Positions 6,219 to 11,465 of a DNA stretch of 11,465 nucleotides are shown one piece after another (the first letter of the stretch is position 1; each line of letters starts with the position of its first letter). The stretch spans positions 94,005-105,469 of the forward strand of contig CAJTSB010000009.1 in NCBI GenBank assembly GCA_910578825.1. The letters run 5' to 3'. The translations under genes were made by a program, and so were the position numbers. This stretch comes from an uncultured Lachnospiraceae bacterium (GTDB lineage: Bacteria; Bacillota; Clostridia; Lachnospirales; Lachnospiraceae). The notes below the pieces were generated by a model that saw only the letters and a list, made by a program, of their open reading frames with translations, was not told the DNA's origin and ran no database searches.

Positions 6219-8534
6219 TTACCTCACTTTTACTTTTACCTTCTTCGCATATCCATTTCTGGCATAGACGTAAATCGTGCACGATCCTTTTCCCACGGCT
6301 TTAATCTTTCCCCTCGCAGAAACCGTTGCAACCTTTTTATTGGTAGTCGCGTAACGAAACTGTTTCGCATGTTTATCTGTAAGCTGCCTTTTACCCTTGC
6401 TGACTAATTCAGTTCTGGGTTTAATTGTTGCGCTCTTACCCTTCTTCAAATTGAAAGAACTCTTCTTTAGCTTAATCGATTTCACATTCGTATACTCTGT
6501 GTTCTTCGTGCCTACAACGTGCGCAGTGATGGTCTTTGCGAGCGTTATTTTTTTATTACCTGTCCACTTATATGCACATACATAAACTTTGCAAAACTTC
6601 TTTAAGTCCAGTTTTTTGCCATTGATTTTTTTCACCGTTACCTTTGTCGTCCTGCCATTCTTTACAGGCGTAATGGATTTCGCACTGAAACGCTTATAAC
6701 AATACTGCACATAGACGTCATATCCGTCTGCTCCAGGCACCCTTCCCCATGATATGTAAATGTTTCTACCTTTTAGCTTAACTTTCAGATTCGCGTTAAA
6801 TGTCAGTTCTCTTTTTTCCTGTTCCTCTCTTTCCTTCTCTGTCTGCTTTATCGACTCTGGCGGTTTCGGAGGGTCTTTTGGATCTGTCGATTCCGGCGGT
6901 TTCGGCGGATCTGTCGGTTCCGTCTGTTCCGGCGGTTTCGGAGGGTCTACCGGATCCGTTGGTTCTGGCGGCTCCGGCGGTTTTGGCGGATCTACTGGAT
7001 CCGTTGGTTCTGGCGGCTCCGGCAGGTCTGGCGGATCTACTGGATCCGTTGGTTCTGGCGGCTCCGGCGGGTCTGGCGGTTCTACTGGATCCGTTGGTTC
7101 TGGCGGTTCTGTCACCGGTGCTTTAACGGTTACCGACACATCAATATTATCCACAATAACATATCTGTCTGTATCCTGTGGTGTATAAACTGCCTGAAAA
7201 ATATTCGTTCCCTCTTCGCCCACAGACAAATCTTCATCTTTCCAGGTAAAGCCAGCAGGCAACGCAACCTTTGCAAGGGTATCTCCAACCGTAGCCGTTA
7301 AATTTTCCGGCACCGTATAGTGTGGAATCCGCTTAATATTAAAATTGATCTGTGAATATCTCAATTTACCACTTTCCACCGTCACATATGCCATACTTAC
7401 ATTGGAATCAAATACAATTCCGGTACCATCTTCCGATAAACGGCAATTCTTATAGCTCAAAGTTCCAGCCAGCAAATCACTTTCATCCAGAATTCTCCTG
7501 AGCAATCCCGGAAGCTCACTTTCCTGACCTTCCACAAAATCTCCAGAAAGCAAAATATTCTGATCCTCCAAATTAAAATTTTTACCACTGCCAAAACCTG
7601 TAAAATCACTAATTTTATTTTTTCTGAAATCAATTTTGATGTCATCTCTTACATTGGCAAACTCCTGCAGTGAAACAATCCTAAGATGTGTCAGATCCAG
7701 GTTCTCTAACATTGGAAAGCAAGCAGGCAGAGACGCAAGACTTGCAACGTCGGTAAACTTATTTTTACTGACGATATTCACTATACTCATTCCAAAACCA
7801 TCATGAACCGTTTTTCCCAAATTGAGATTCTTAAGACCTGATAAGTTTTGGCTGCTCATATCAATCAGTGCAGCAAGGGAGTCATCGGTAAGCATATTGT
7901 CTCCCAGATACAGCGTTTGCAAATCTCCCATATTTTCAATGAAACTGATATCCGATATCATACACTCATCCAGCCACAGACCAGTCAAACTCGGAAATCT
8001 GTCTTCTGTAAGGCATTTGCAGGCGTCGTCAGCAGATAAATCATTTTTCGACATACATATTGTTCGCAGATTTGGCAATGTGATATCCGGAATCTCGCCA
8101 AGCTGGCAGTCAACCAGAAACAAGCTCTCCAGAGACTCCCTGTGATTGAGGGAAGATAAATCAAACCCGCTGAGATTACAGCCCTTCAGACGAAGAAGTT
8201 TCAGATTCGTGCAGCCATGAAACAGCGTTTGAAGTATATCTCTGGAATTCTCCTGTGTCATATCCACGTTTTTAATTTCAATCAATTTCACTTTTTGCAT
8301 ATCCAACGTAATGGACTGATTTTGATCATCACTCGCTGACATTGCACCATGATTATCATAGATGTTCGGTGCAAAGCATGATTTCAGGTTGTCGTAAAGC
8401 TTCTTATCTTCTATTGTAAGCATATTCGCCTGTGATTCTTCTGCCAAAACGGTTGTCTGCATCCATGGCAGTATGGGACTGAACATAATTGTCATTGCCA
8501 GAAACACGGATATTATTTTTCTTTTCAATTTCAT
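6219..8534 (-). CDS. Secreted modular leucine-rich-repeat protein with FN3 and Big_2 domains
   Basis: 771 residues from the ATG at 8534, chosen over an in-frame ATG 12 codons earlier because AAGGAG lies 6 nt upstream and a typical signal peptide follows (MKLKRK, hydrophobic core 8-24, likely cleavage after VLA31). In order: leucine-rich repeats (about 75-315; LKLLRLKGCNLSGFDLSSL, LESLFLVDCQLGEIPDI, LQTLYLGDNMLTDDSLAAL); an Ig-like module (about 400-470; VPENLTATVGDTL); a proline-rich stalk of 15-residue EPTDPVDPPKPPEPP-like units (473-561); a charged Lys/Glu segment (562-577); an FN3-like domain (578-675); and a C-terminal Big_2 Ig-like domain (684-771; IKLKKSSFNLKKGKSATIK, YATTNKKVATVS). There is no LPXTG motif or C-terminal membrane anchor. 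The Lys-rich C-terminus suggests secretion or charge-based wall binding. Likely an adhesin or binding protein; the ligand is unknown. It has its own promoter, a leader ORF and a terminator. Confidence 0.92.
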   Translation of the reverse strand: MKLKRKIISVFLAMTIMFSPILPWMQTTVLAEESQANMLTIEDKKLYDNLKSCFAPNIYDNHGAMSASDDQNQSITLDMQKVKLIEIKNVDMTQENSRDILQTLFHGCTNLKLLRLKGCNLSGFDLSSLNHRESLESLFLVDCQLGEIPDITLPNLRTICMSKNDLSADDACKCLTEDRFPSLTGLWLDECMISDISFIENMGDLQTLYLGDNMLTDDSLAALIDMSSQNLSGLKNLNLGKTVHDGFGMSIVNIVSKNKFTDVASLASLPACFPMLENLDLTHLRIVSLQEFANVRDDIKIDFRKNKISDFTGFGSGKNFNLEDQNILLSGDFVEGQESELPGLLRRILDESDLLAGTLSYKNCRLSEDGTGIVFDSNVSMAYVTVESGKLRYSQINFNIKRIPHYTVPENLTATVGDTLAKVALPAGFTWKDEDLSVGEEGTNIFQAVYTPQDTDRYVIVDNIDVSVTVKAPVTEPPEPTDPVEPPDPPEPPEPTDPVDPPDLPEPPEPTDPVDPPKPPEPPEPTDPVDPPKPPEQTEPTDPPKPPESTDPKDPPKPPESIKQTEKEREEQEKRELTFNANLKVKLKGRNIYISWGRVPGADGYDVYVQYCYKRFSAKSITPVKNGRTTKVTVKKINGKKLDLKKFCKVYVCAYKWTGNKKITLAKTITAHVVGTKNTEYTNVKSIKLKKSSFNLKKGKSATIKPRTELVSKGKRQLTDKHAKQFRYATTNKKVATVSARGKIKAVGKGSCTIYVYARNGYAKKVKVKVR
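6921..7100 (-). repeat. 45-bp tandem repeats encoding the proline-rich stalk
   Basis: Four 45-bp units encode residues 479-538 as four 15-residue blocks of the form EPTDPVDPPKPPEPP, differing at a few positions (VEPPDPPEPP, VDPPDLPEPP, VDPPKPPEPP, VDPPKPPEQT). Two or three shorter, decayed units (TDPPKPPES) follow in 539-561. Near-identical DNA units suggest that copy number, and so stalk length, can vary between strains by slippage or recombination. The Gly/Ser-rich open frames on the opposite strand are by-products of this repeat. Confidence 0.9.
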
Positions 8535-8608
8535 GCGGTTCTCCTTAATAATGAAAATTCTCTCGGGCATCGTAGCATGTCCGTCAAATTCATTGTCATA
8601 GCTATCAT
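8531..8608 (-). CDS. Candidate 25-codon leader ORF overlapping the surface-protein start
   Basis: Within the predicted leader of the leucine-rich-repeat gene, an ATG at 8608 preceded by AAAGG at 7 nt opens 25 codons (MIAMTMNLTD...). Its TGA overlaps the downstream ATG in the classic ATGA arrangement. This could couple translation of the two frames or act as a regulatory uORF. The peptide resembles nothing I know, and short open frames occur by chance, so this rests on spacing and overlap alone. Confidence 0.35.
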   Translation of the reverse strand: MIAMTMNLTDMLRCPREFSLLRRTA

Positions 8609-8638
8609 CTTCTTACCTTTCGGATTCTCCCTGACTAT

Positions 8639-8667
8639 ATTATATACATTTTATTTTTGCCTTACAA
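8639..8667 (-). promoter_or_regulatory. Promoter of the leucine-rich-repeat protein gene
   Basis: TTGTAA (8662-8667) and a perfect TATAAT (8639-8644) are 17 bp apart on the minus strand. The expected start point is near 8632, giving a leader of about 98 nt that contains the 25-codon ORF. Confidence 0.72.
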
Positions 8668-8720
8668 TAGAAAAATAAATAAATCCCAGCTTATTCCCAA
8701 ACTGCCATGTAAAAAGCATT

Positions 8721-8979
8721 CTATTTCTCTACCACCACAGATACTTCACAGGCCCCCCATTCAGCCGTTGCCATTTCTCCTGTAAGGACGTCCCATATCG
8801 GTTGTTTCTAGAGAAATTGCTGGATTCGTGTACATGTTCATAATGTATGCCTTATTGCCACTGGGATTGTGATAGGTCGGCATCACCCTGTAATAACTGA
8901 TTCCGCCTGCCCCCTCCTCATTGTCCAGTGCAAAATTTTCAAAGAAAATACATATTCCATTTACCTGTATGGCAGTCAC
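8721..8979 (-). pseudogene. Probable frameshifted gene remnant, unknown family
   Basis: From about 8979 a frame reads through a protein-like stretch (SYYRVMPTYHNPSGNKAYIM, then NMYTNPAISLE) and ends at a TGA at 8761. If one base is dropped from the A-rich run near 8800-8809, the sequence continues smoothly as PIWDVLTGEMATAEWGACEV to a TAG at 8721. Upstream, the same frame is broken by a TGA at about 8991-8993. The only start in the first frame is a GTG with no ribosome site. The balanced composition on both sides of the shift suggests one former gene whose C-terminal part survives. I do not recognise the family. A non-coding origin cannot be excluded. Confidence 0.4.
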
Positions 8980-9055
8980 GAGAATTTTCTTTCATACCGT
9001 TATCATCTGCCTGTCCAATCCTGTGCCAGCTATCCTGTTATTTTCCAATCTACCA

Positions 9056-9550
9056 TTATCTATCCTGATAGCAATACTGTACTTCCTTCAATTCTTTCCC
9101 TCCAATGTCACTGAACAGACAACGCTCTGTCTGCACAAAGCCAAACTTCTCATAAAAACAACGTGCATTTCGATTTTCCTCTAATACCCACAAAAACACT
9201 TTGTCAAACCCCATCTTTTTCAATTCACACATTGCAGCCTGCAATAACAATCTGCCATAGCCTTTTCCCATATAATCCGGCAAAAAATAAAGGGATATAA
9301 TCTCTCCAAAACCATTCGTTTCGTCCATTCTTGACTTGCCAAAACCAGATGTGCCAATAATTATCCCGTCCTCAACCATGACCAGATTCTTTCTATCTGC
9401 CTGCTCTATATACGATGCCCATTGCCCATATGGAATACGATCAAGATAATCCTGTGGCACAATGAATTGATACGCATATTTCCAGCTCTCCTCATACACT
9501 TTACTGATCGCAAGCCTGTCATCCTGCTCTGCTATGTAACGTATTTCCAT
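9056..9550 (-). CDS. GNAT-family N-acetyltransferase
   Basis: 164 residues from the ATG at 9550 (MEIRYIAEQDD), a normal GNAT length and N-terminus. The frame extends to GTG 9595, with ATGs at 9571 and 9559 between; none has a clearly better ribosome site, so the start is uncertain by up to 15 codons. The acetyl-CoA fold is evident: motif A strand IISLYFLP (84-91), the pyrophosphate loop MGKGYGR (94-100), then helix LLLQAAMCELKK. Motif B is WVLEENRNARCFYEKFGF (121-138), where Tyr133 is at the usual general-acid position. It transfers acetyl from acetyl-CoA to an amine of an unknown small molecule or protein in the cytoplasm. It lies 69 nt after the TfoX-domain gene in the same direction and is probably co-transcribed. 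No terminator is obvious after it. Confidence 0.9.
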   Translation of the reverse strand: MEIRYIAEQDDRLAISKVYEESWKYAYQFIVPQDYLDRIPYGQWASYIEQADRKNLVMVEDGIIIGTSGFGKSRMDETNGFGEIISLYFLPDYMGKGYGRLLLQAAMCELKKMGFDKVFLWVLEENRNARCFYEKFGFVQTERCLFSDIGGKELKEVQYCYQDR

Positions 9551-9619
9551 CCTTAGCATTCCCCATTCCATTCTGCATAAAGCTCGCAAAGTCACTTATT
9601 CCGAAAATTACCCAAAATG

Positions 9620-9874
9620 CTATTTCAAAAAATCACTAAATTCTTTCAGATCTTTTTTCTTTTCTTCAGAAAGACAATTAAACTCGGTATTTGTAATCGC
9701 CCCTTCCAAAGTATACAAATGAACCAGACAGACATTGGGATATTCCTGTTTCAGTTGCAAAAATGCCTGCTTGCTCCCTTTCTGAATCAGCTTTTCTGAG
9801 GAATCAATCCCAACTGCCTTTAATTTCTTTGCCATTTCTTTCCCAATATTCATCATATCCGTTAATTCTGACAT
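9620..9874 (-). CDS. Stand-alone TfoX C-terminal-domain protein
   Basis: 84 residues from the ATG at 9874, chosen because AGAGGAGAT lies about 6 nt upstream. The in-frame extension to 9931 has no ribosome site and runs into the GNAT remnant. The protein matches the TfoX_C domain from memory: an N-terminal helix-hairpin-helix-like part (MMNIGKEMAKKLKAVGIDSS, 6-25), then SEKLIQKGSKQAFLQLK, PNVCLVHLYTLEGAI and a charged C-terminal helix (EEKKKDLKEF). In proteobacteria this domain forms the second half of the competence regulator TfoX/Sxy; in Clostridia small single-domain versions are common and uncharacterised. There is no evidence here for a competence role. It probably forms a two-gene unit with the downstream acetyltransferase. 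Confidence 0.85.
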   Translation of the reverse strand: MSELTDMMNIGKEMAKKLKAVGIDSSEKLIQKGSKQAFLQLKQEYPNVCLVHLYTLEGAITNTEFNCLSEEKKKDLKEFSDFLK

Positions 9875-9927
9875 ATAATTATCTCCTCTATCCTGCACTT
9901 TCCTCCAACCCTCACAAACACCTAAAT

Positions 9928-10053
9928 TCACTGAATAAATGCCGTCTTATCCTCGCTGCTATACCCTGCCCCCCAATAGAAATCCAAGGTACTCTCCTGT
10001 TTTGAGCCAGTCAGCAACATTAATTTATAACAATTTTCTCTTACCGCAATCTC
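9928..10053 (-). pseudogene. C-terminal remnant of a GNAT acetyltransferase
   Basis: A 41-codon frame, open between two stops with no proper start, carries the hallmark end of a GNAT protein: ENCYKLMLLTGSKQESTLDF followed by YWGAGYSSEDKTAFIQ and TGA. This matches the motif B and final strand of small GNAT proteins (CYKxMLxTGSKxESTLxFYxxAGF). Immediately upstream the frame is closed by a TGA; the shifted frame reads SKRHSIERLR, compatible with the preceding helix, so a frameshift is likely. The acetyl-CoA-binding loop is not found further upstream. It is too short to be functional and differs from the intact GNAT at 9056-9550. Confidence 0.65.
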
Positions 10054-10157
10054 TCAATACTATGTCTTTTACTTACACAATTCTGAACCCAATTAAAATA
10101 TTTAACATATATATCTTATGTCTGTCATTCTTCATAATAAATCATTATTTCCTGAGA

Positions 10158-10580
10158 CTATCTCACACTCCTATCTTTCTTATAACGTCTCCCGGACATT
10201 AATTTCATGGCAACAAAATATTCCGCGCTAATTGTCCTGATATTCAACACATTAGAATAGGTACGGTAATACTTAGAGTATTGCGATAATTTAGGACTAT
10301 AAGAACTCGTATTCTTAAAATCTGCATTCAGCCAGCCATTTGGCAAACCGAAACGGTCTCCTACTGCATTAACCGCCCCCTTCATGGCCGATGATGCTGT
10401 TATGACCGCATCTATATCATAGGTCATTTCACGAAACCCATAATTGGCAAGGATTGCCGCGCCTCCAACTAACACAATCTCAGCAGGCGTATTTTTCCCA
10501 TTTCTCTTCCGAAACTCTTTTGCAAGTTCCTTCAAATAATAATCCAGATTTTCTTTGGTAAAACCTTTGTCAACAGACAT
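10158..10580 (-). CDS. Nucleotidyltransferase-fold protein (AbiEii/DUF6036-like), apparently C-terminally truncated
   Basis: 140 residues with the nucleotidyltransferase signature: LVGGAAILANYGFREMTYDIDAV (in 37-59), meaning GG39-40 followed by D55-x-D57. A second conserved block, AEYFVAMKLMSGRRYKKD (119-136), is typical of this group. Homologues I know continue for tens of residues after the RYKxD block (DxSDIVxIL...); here it stops at SVR. Removing two bases (AGTGTGAG to AGTGAG) would restore DRSEIV before another stop, so the end looks frameshifted or deleted. The ATG overlaps the upstream HTH gene by 11 bp, so the two are translationally coupled. Such HTH-nucleotidyltransferase pairs resemble AbiE-type toxin-antitoxin systems, but toxicity and substrate are unknown and loss of the C-terminus may have inactivated this one. 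Confidence 0.8.
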   Translation of the reverse strand: MSVDKGFTKENLDYYLKELAKEFRKRNGKNTPAEIVLVGGAAILANYGFREMTYDIDAVITASSAMKGAVNAVGDRFGLPNGWLNADFKNTSSYSPKLSQYSKYYRTYSNVLNIRTISAEYFVAMKLMSGRRYKKDRSVR

Positions 10581-11157
10581 TCCTTATCTCGCTTTCTATA
10601 ATATTAAACCTCAGAAATTCGGGAATCGCTTCTTTTAAACATTGTTCTTTTCTATCAAGGGAATCATCCAATTTTGCAGCAAGAACAACATCCCACGGAT
10701 ATAACGGCTCCGGCAATGTACAATTCCTTATATCTTCATAATCATTGCACAATGGAAGTCCATTTTCCCTGCTTAAGTAATCTACCATAGCCAGAAGATA
10801 AAAGCTTTCCCGATACCATTGTCGTTCCCAATAAGCCCTTATTTGATTTTCTTTTAAAATATCAATAATAAAGTCCATATCCCCCTTATCTTTCACTAAA
10901 TGGCAGATATTACTTTTATATATTTCAAAATCTTTTAAATTGGGGGCATCTTCATCTTCTCTAAAACAGTCTGTCAAGAGTTCCTCCATTGTCACATGGA
11001 GCGTCCGCGCTAATTTATATATTGTTTCTGCTGTACATTTCTCAATCCTGGTTTTCCCCTTCAAAACATCTGATAACGTGGTATATGGTATATGGCTTTC
11101 TTTCGCGCATTGATAAACCGAAAGCTGCTTTTCTTTCAACAAACTCATTAATTCCAT
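10570..11157 (-). CDS. XRE-type helix-turn-helix protein paired with the nucleotidyltransferase
   Basis: 195 residues from the ATG at 11157, preceded by GGAG at 9 nt; ATG 11172 is an alternative. The frame extends to 11298, but that start lies upstream of the promoter and inside a terminator hairpin, so it cannot be right. Residues 3-61 are an XRE HTH (LLKEKQLSVYQCAKESHIPY, TTLSDVLKGKTRIEKCTAET, ending VTMEELL). Residues about 74-195 form an acidic helical domain (FEIYKSNICHLVKDKGDMDF, YLLAMVDYLSRENGLPLC, EAIPEFLRFNIIESEIRNVC). I know this domain only from proteins that sit directly before nucleotidyltransferases of this kind. It probably binds DNA to repress its own promoter and may bind or neutralise its partner. 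The 11-bp overlap with the next gene supports one functional unit. Confidence 0.88.
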   Translation of the reverse strand: MELMSLLKEKQLSVYQCAKESHIPYTTLSDVLKGKTRIEKCTAETIYKLARTLHVTMEELLTDCFREDEDAPNLKDFEIYKSNICHLVKDKGDMDFIIDILKENQIRAYWERQWYRESFYLLAMVDYLSRENGLPLCNDYEDIRNCTLPEPLYPWDVVLAAKLDDSLDRKEQCLKEAIPEFLRFNIIESEIRNVC

Positions 11158-11194
11158 TTCTCTATTCTCCATTTCATAGATTCTTTTTCTATTG

Positions 11195-11223
11195 ATTATA
11201 ACGGTACATCGTGATAGTGTCAA
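11195..11223 (-). promoter_or_regulatory. Consensus sigma-A promoter of the HTH-nucleotidyltransferase pair
   Basis: An exact TTGACA (11218-11223) and an exact TATAAT (11195-11200) with an ideal 17-bp spacer on the minus strand. The start point is near 11188, only about 31 nt before the chosen ATG, which rules out the longer reading of the HTH gene. A promoter this strong usually needs a repressor; the HTH protein itself is the obvious candidate. Confidence 0.85.
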
Positions 11224-11250
11224 GAAATGAAAATCCCAACATATAATAGC

Positions 11251-11293
11251 AAAAACCCCTGTAAATGGTATTTCCACACCACTTACAAGGGTT
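11251..11293 (-). terminator. Long intrinsic terminator upstream of the HTH gene
   Basis: Two 16-nt arms (11254-11269 and 11278-11293) pair across an 8-nt loop, with the only two non-Watson-Crick positions being G-U wobbles in the minus-strand RNA. Five U follow at once (11251-11255). It would end a transcript coming from the right edge of the window and insulates the HTH promoter about 30 bp further on. Confidence 0.8.
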
Positions 11294-11331
11294 CTCATTC
11301 TTATCTCTATTCGCCTGATTTCGACAAATTC

Positions 11332-11463
11332 CTACTGATTCATGCGACTGTTGCTAACCTCACCTTCGCCTTTCAGGCTCGGTTCGCTAAGCAACGCTAC
11401 ATAGTTTCCAACATACGGTTCATCTGCGTCCTGCGGACTTGATTCACCTAGTTTCCAGCCATC
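11332..11463 (-). other. Tail of an unidentified open frame or structured RNA element (runs off right edge)
   Basis: On the minus strand a frame is open from the window edge for 43 codons to a TAG at 11332 (DGWKLGESSPQDADEP, VGNYVALLSEPSLKGEGEVS, ending SRMNQ), and the strong terminator begins about 40 bp later. This could be the C-terminus of a gene. However, the same DNA also shows RNA-like order: TGGAAACTA occurs twice 40 nt apart, and GTTGCT...AACC can pair with GGTT-AGCAAC around a GCCTGAAAGGC hairpin. The opposite strand is open too. It is more GC-rich than the flanking AT-rich DNA. I recognise neither a protein family nor an RNA family; it may be the end of a mobile element or non-coding RNA. 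Confidence 0.35.
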
Positions 11464-11465
11464 TG

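Noticed and set aside
6760..7188. Plus-strand Gly/Ser-rich open frames over the proline-repeat region
   Set aside because: They are mirror images of the 45-bp Pro-rich repeats of the secreted protein, with no ribosome site or promoter.
8668..8760. GGCAGTTTGGG upstream of the surface-protein promoter as a LytTR half-site
   Set aside because: Only one half-site is present, with no second repeat at 12-13 or 21 bp, so a regulatory link to the two-component system is not supported.
11158..11298. N-terminal extension of the HTH protein to 11298
   Set aside because: This part spans a perfect promoter and part of a terminator hairpin and lies upstream of the expected transcription start, so it is not translated as part of this gene.
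11227..11442. 71-codon plus-strand ORF at the right edge
   Set aside because: It has no ribosome site, crosses the terminator hairpin and lies antisense to a better-supported minus-strand signal.

Overview
The window looks like a chromosomal segment of a low-to-moderate GC Gram-positive anaerobe of the class Clostridia, most likely Lachnospiraceae. This is inferred from an ATP-type PEP carboxykinase, an AgrC/AgrA-like two-component pair, a secreted leucine-rich-repeat protein ending in FN3-like and Ig-like (Big_2) modules, AGGAGG-type ribosome sites, TTG starts and clean sigma-A promoters. No taxonomic search was possible. Every gene I support is on the minus strand, so transcription runs from high to low coordinates.

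Right part (about 8.7-11.5 kb): a perfect-consensus promoter (TTGACA-17-TATAAT) drives an XRE-type HTH protein overlapping by 11 bp a nucleotidyltransferase-fold protein. The pair is organised like a toxin-antitoxin or AbiE-like cassette, but the second protein appears to have lost its C-terminus. It is preceded by a strong terminator hairpin and, at the window edge, by the tail of an unidentified open frame or structured element. Next come a GNAT C-terminal remnant, a stand-alone TfoX C-terminal-domain gene, an intact GNAT acetyltransferase gene and a probable frameshifted gene remnant. This stretch reads as accessory and partly decayed DNA.

Middle (about 3.6-8.7 kb): a 771-residue secreted protein (leucine-rich repeats, Ig-like module, proline-rich 15-residue repeats, FN3-like and Big_2 domains) has its own promoter, a 25-codon leader ORF overlapping its start codon, and a terminator. 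After it lies an operon of a LytTR response regulator, an HPK10-type sensor kinase and a small coiled-coil protein. Four AATG motifs spaced 10, 11 and 10 bp sit just upstream of the regulator's putative promoter and are a plausible autoregulatory operator. No AgrB/AgrD-like signal genes are visible, so the signal is unknown.

Left part (1-3.6 kb): pckA, encoding ATP-dependent PEP carboxykinase, with its own promoter, followed by a PAS-GGDEF-EAL gene running off the left edge. In the latter the GGDEF site is degenerate while the visible EAL catalytic residues are intact, so it is probably a c-di-GMP phosphodiesterase.

I found no CRISPR array, tRNA, rRNA or complete transposable element. I see no clearly new multi-gene system. 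The best leads are the phased operator, the HTH-nucleotidyltransferase pair, the coupled leader ORF of the surface protein, and the right-edge element.
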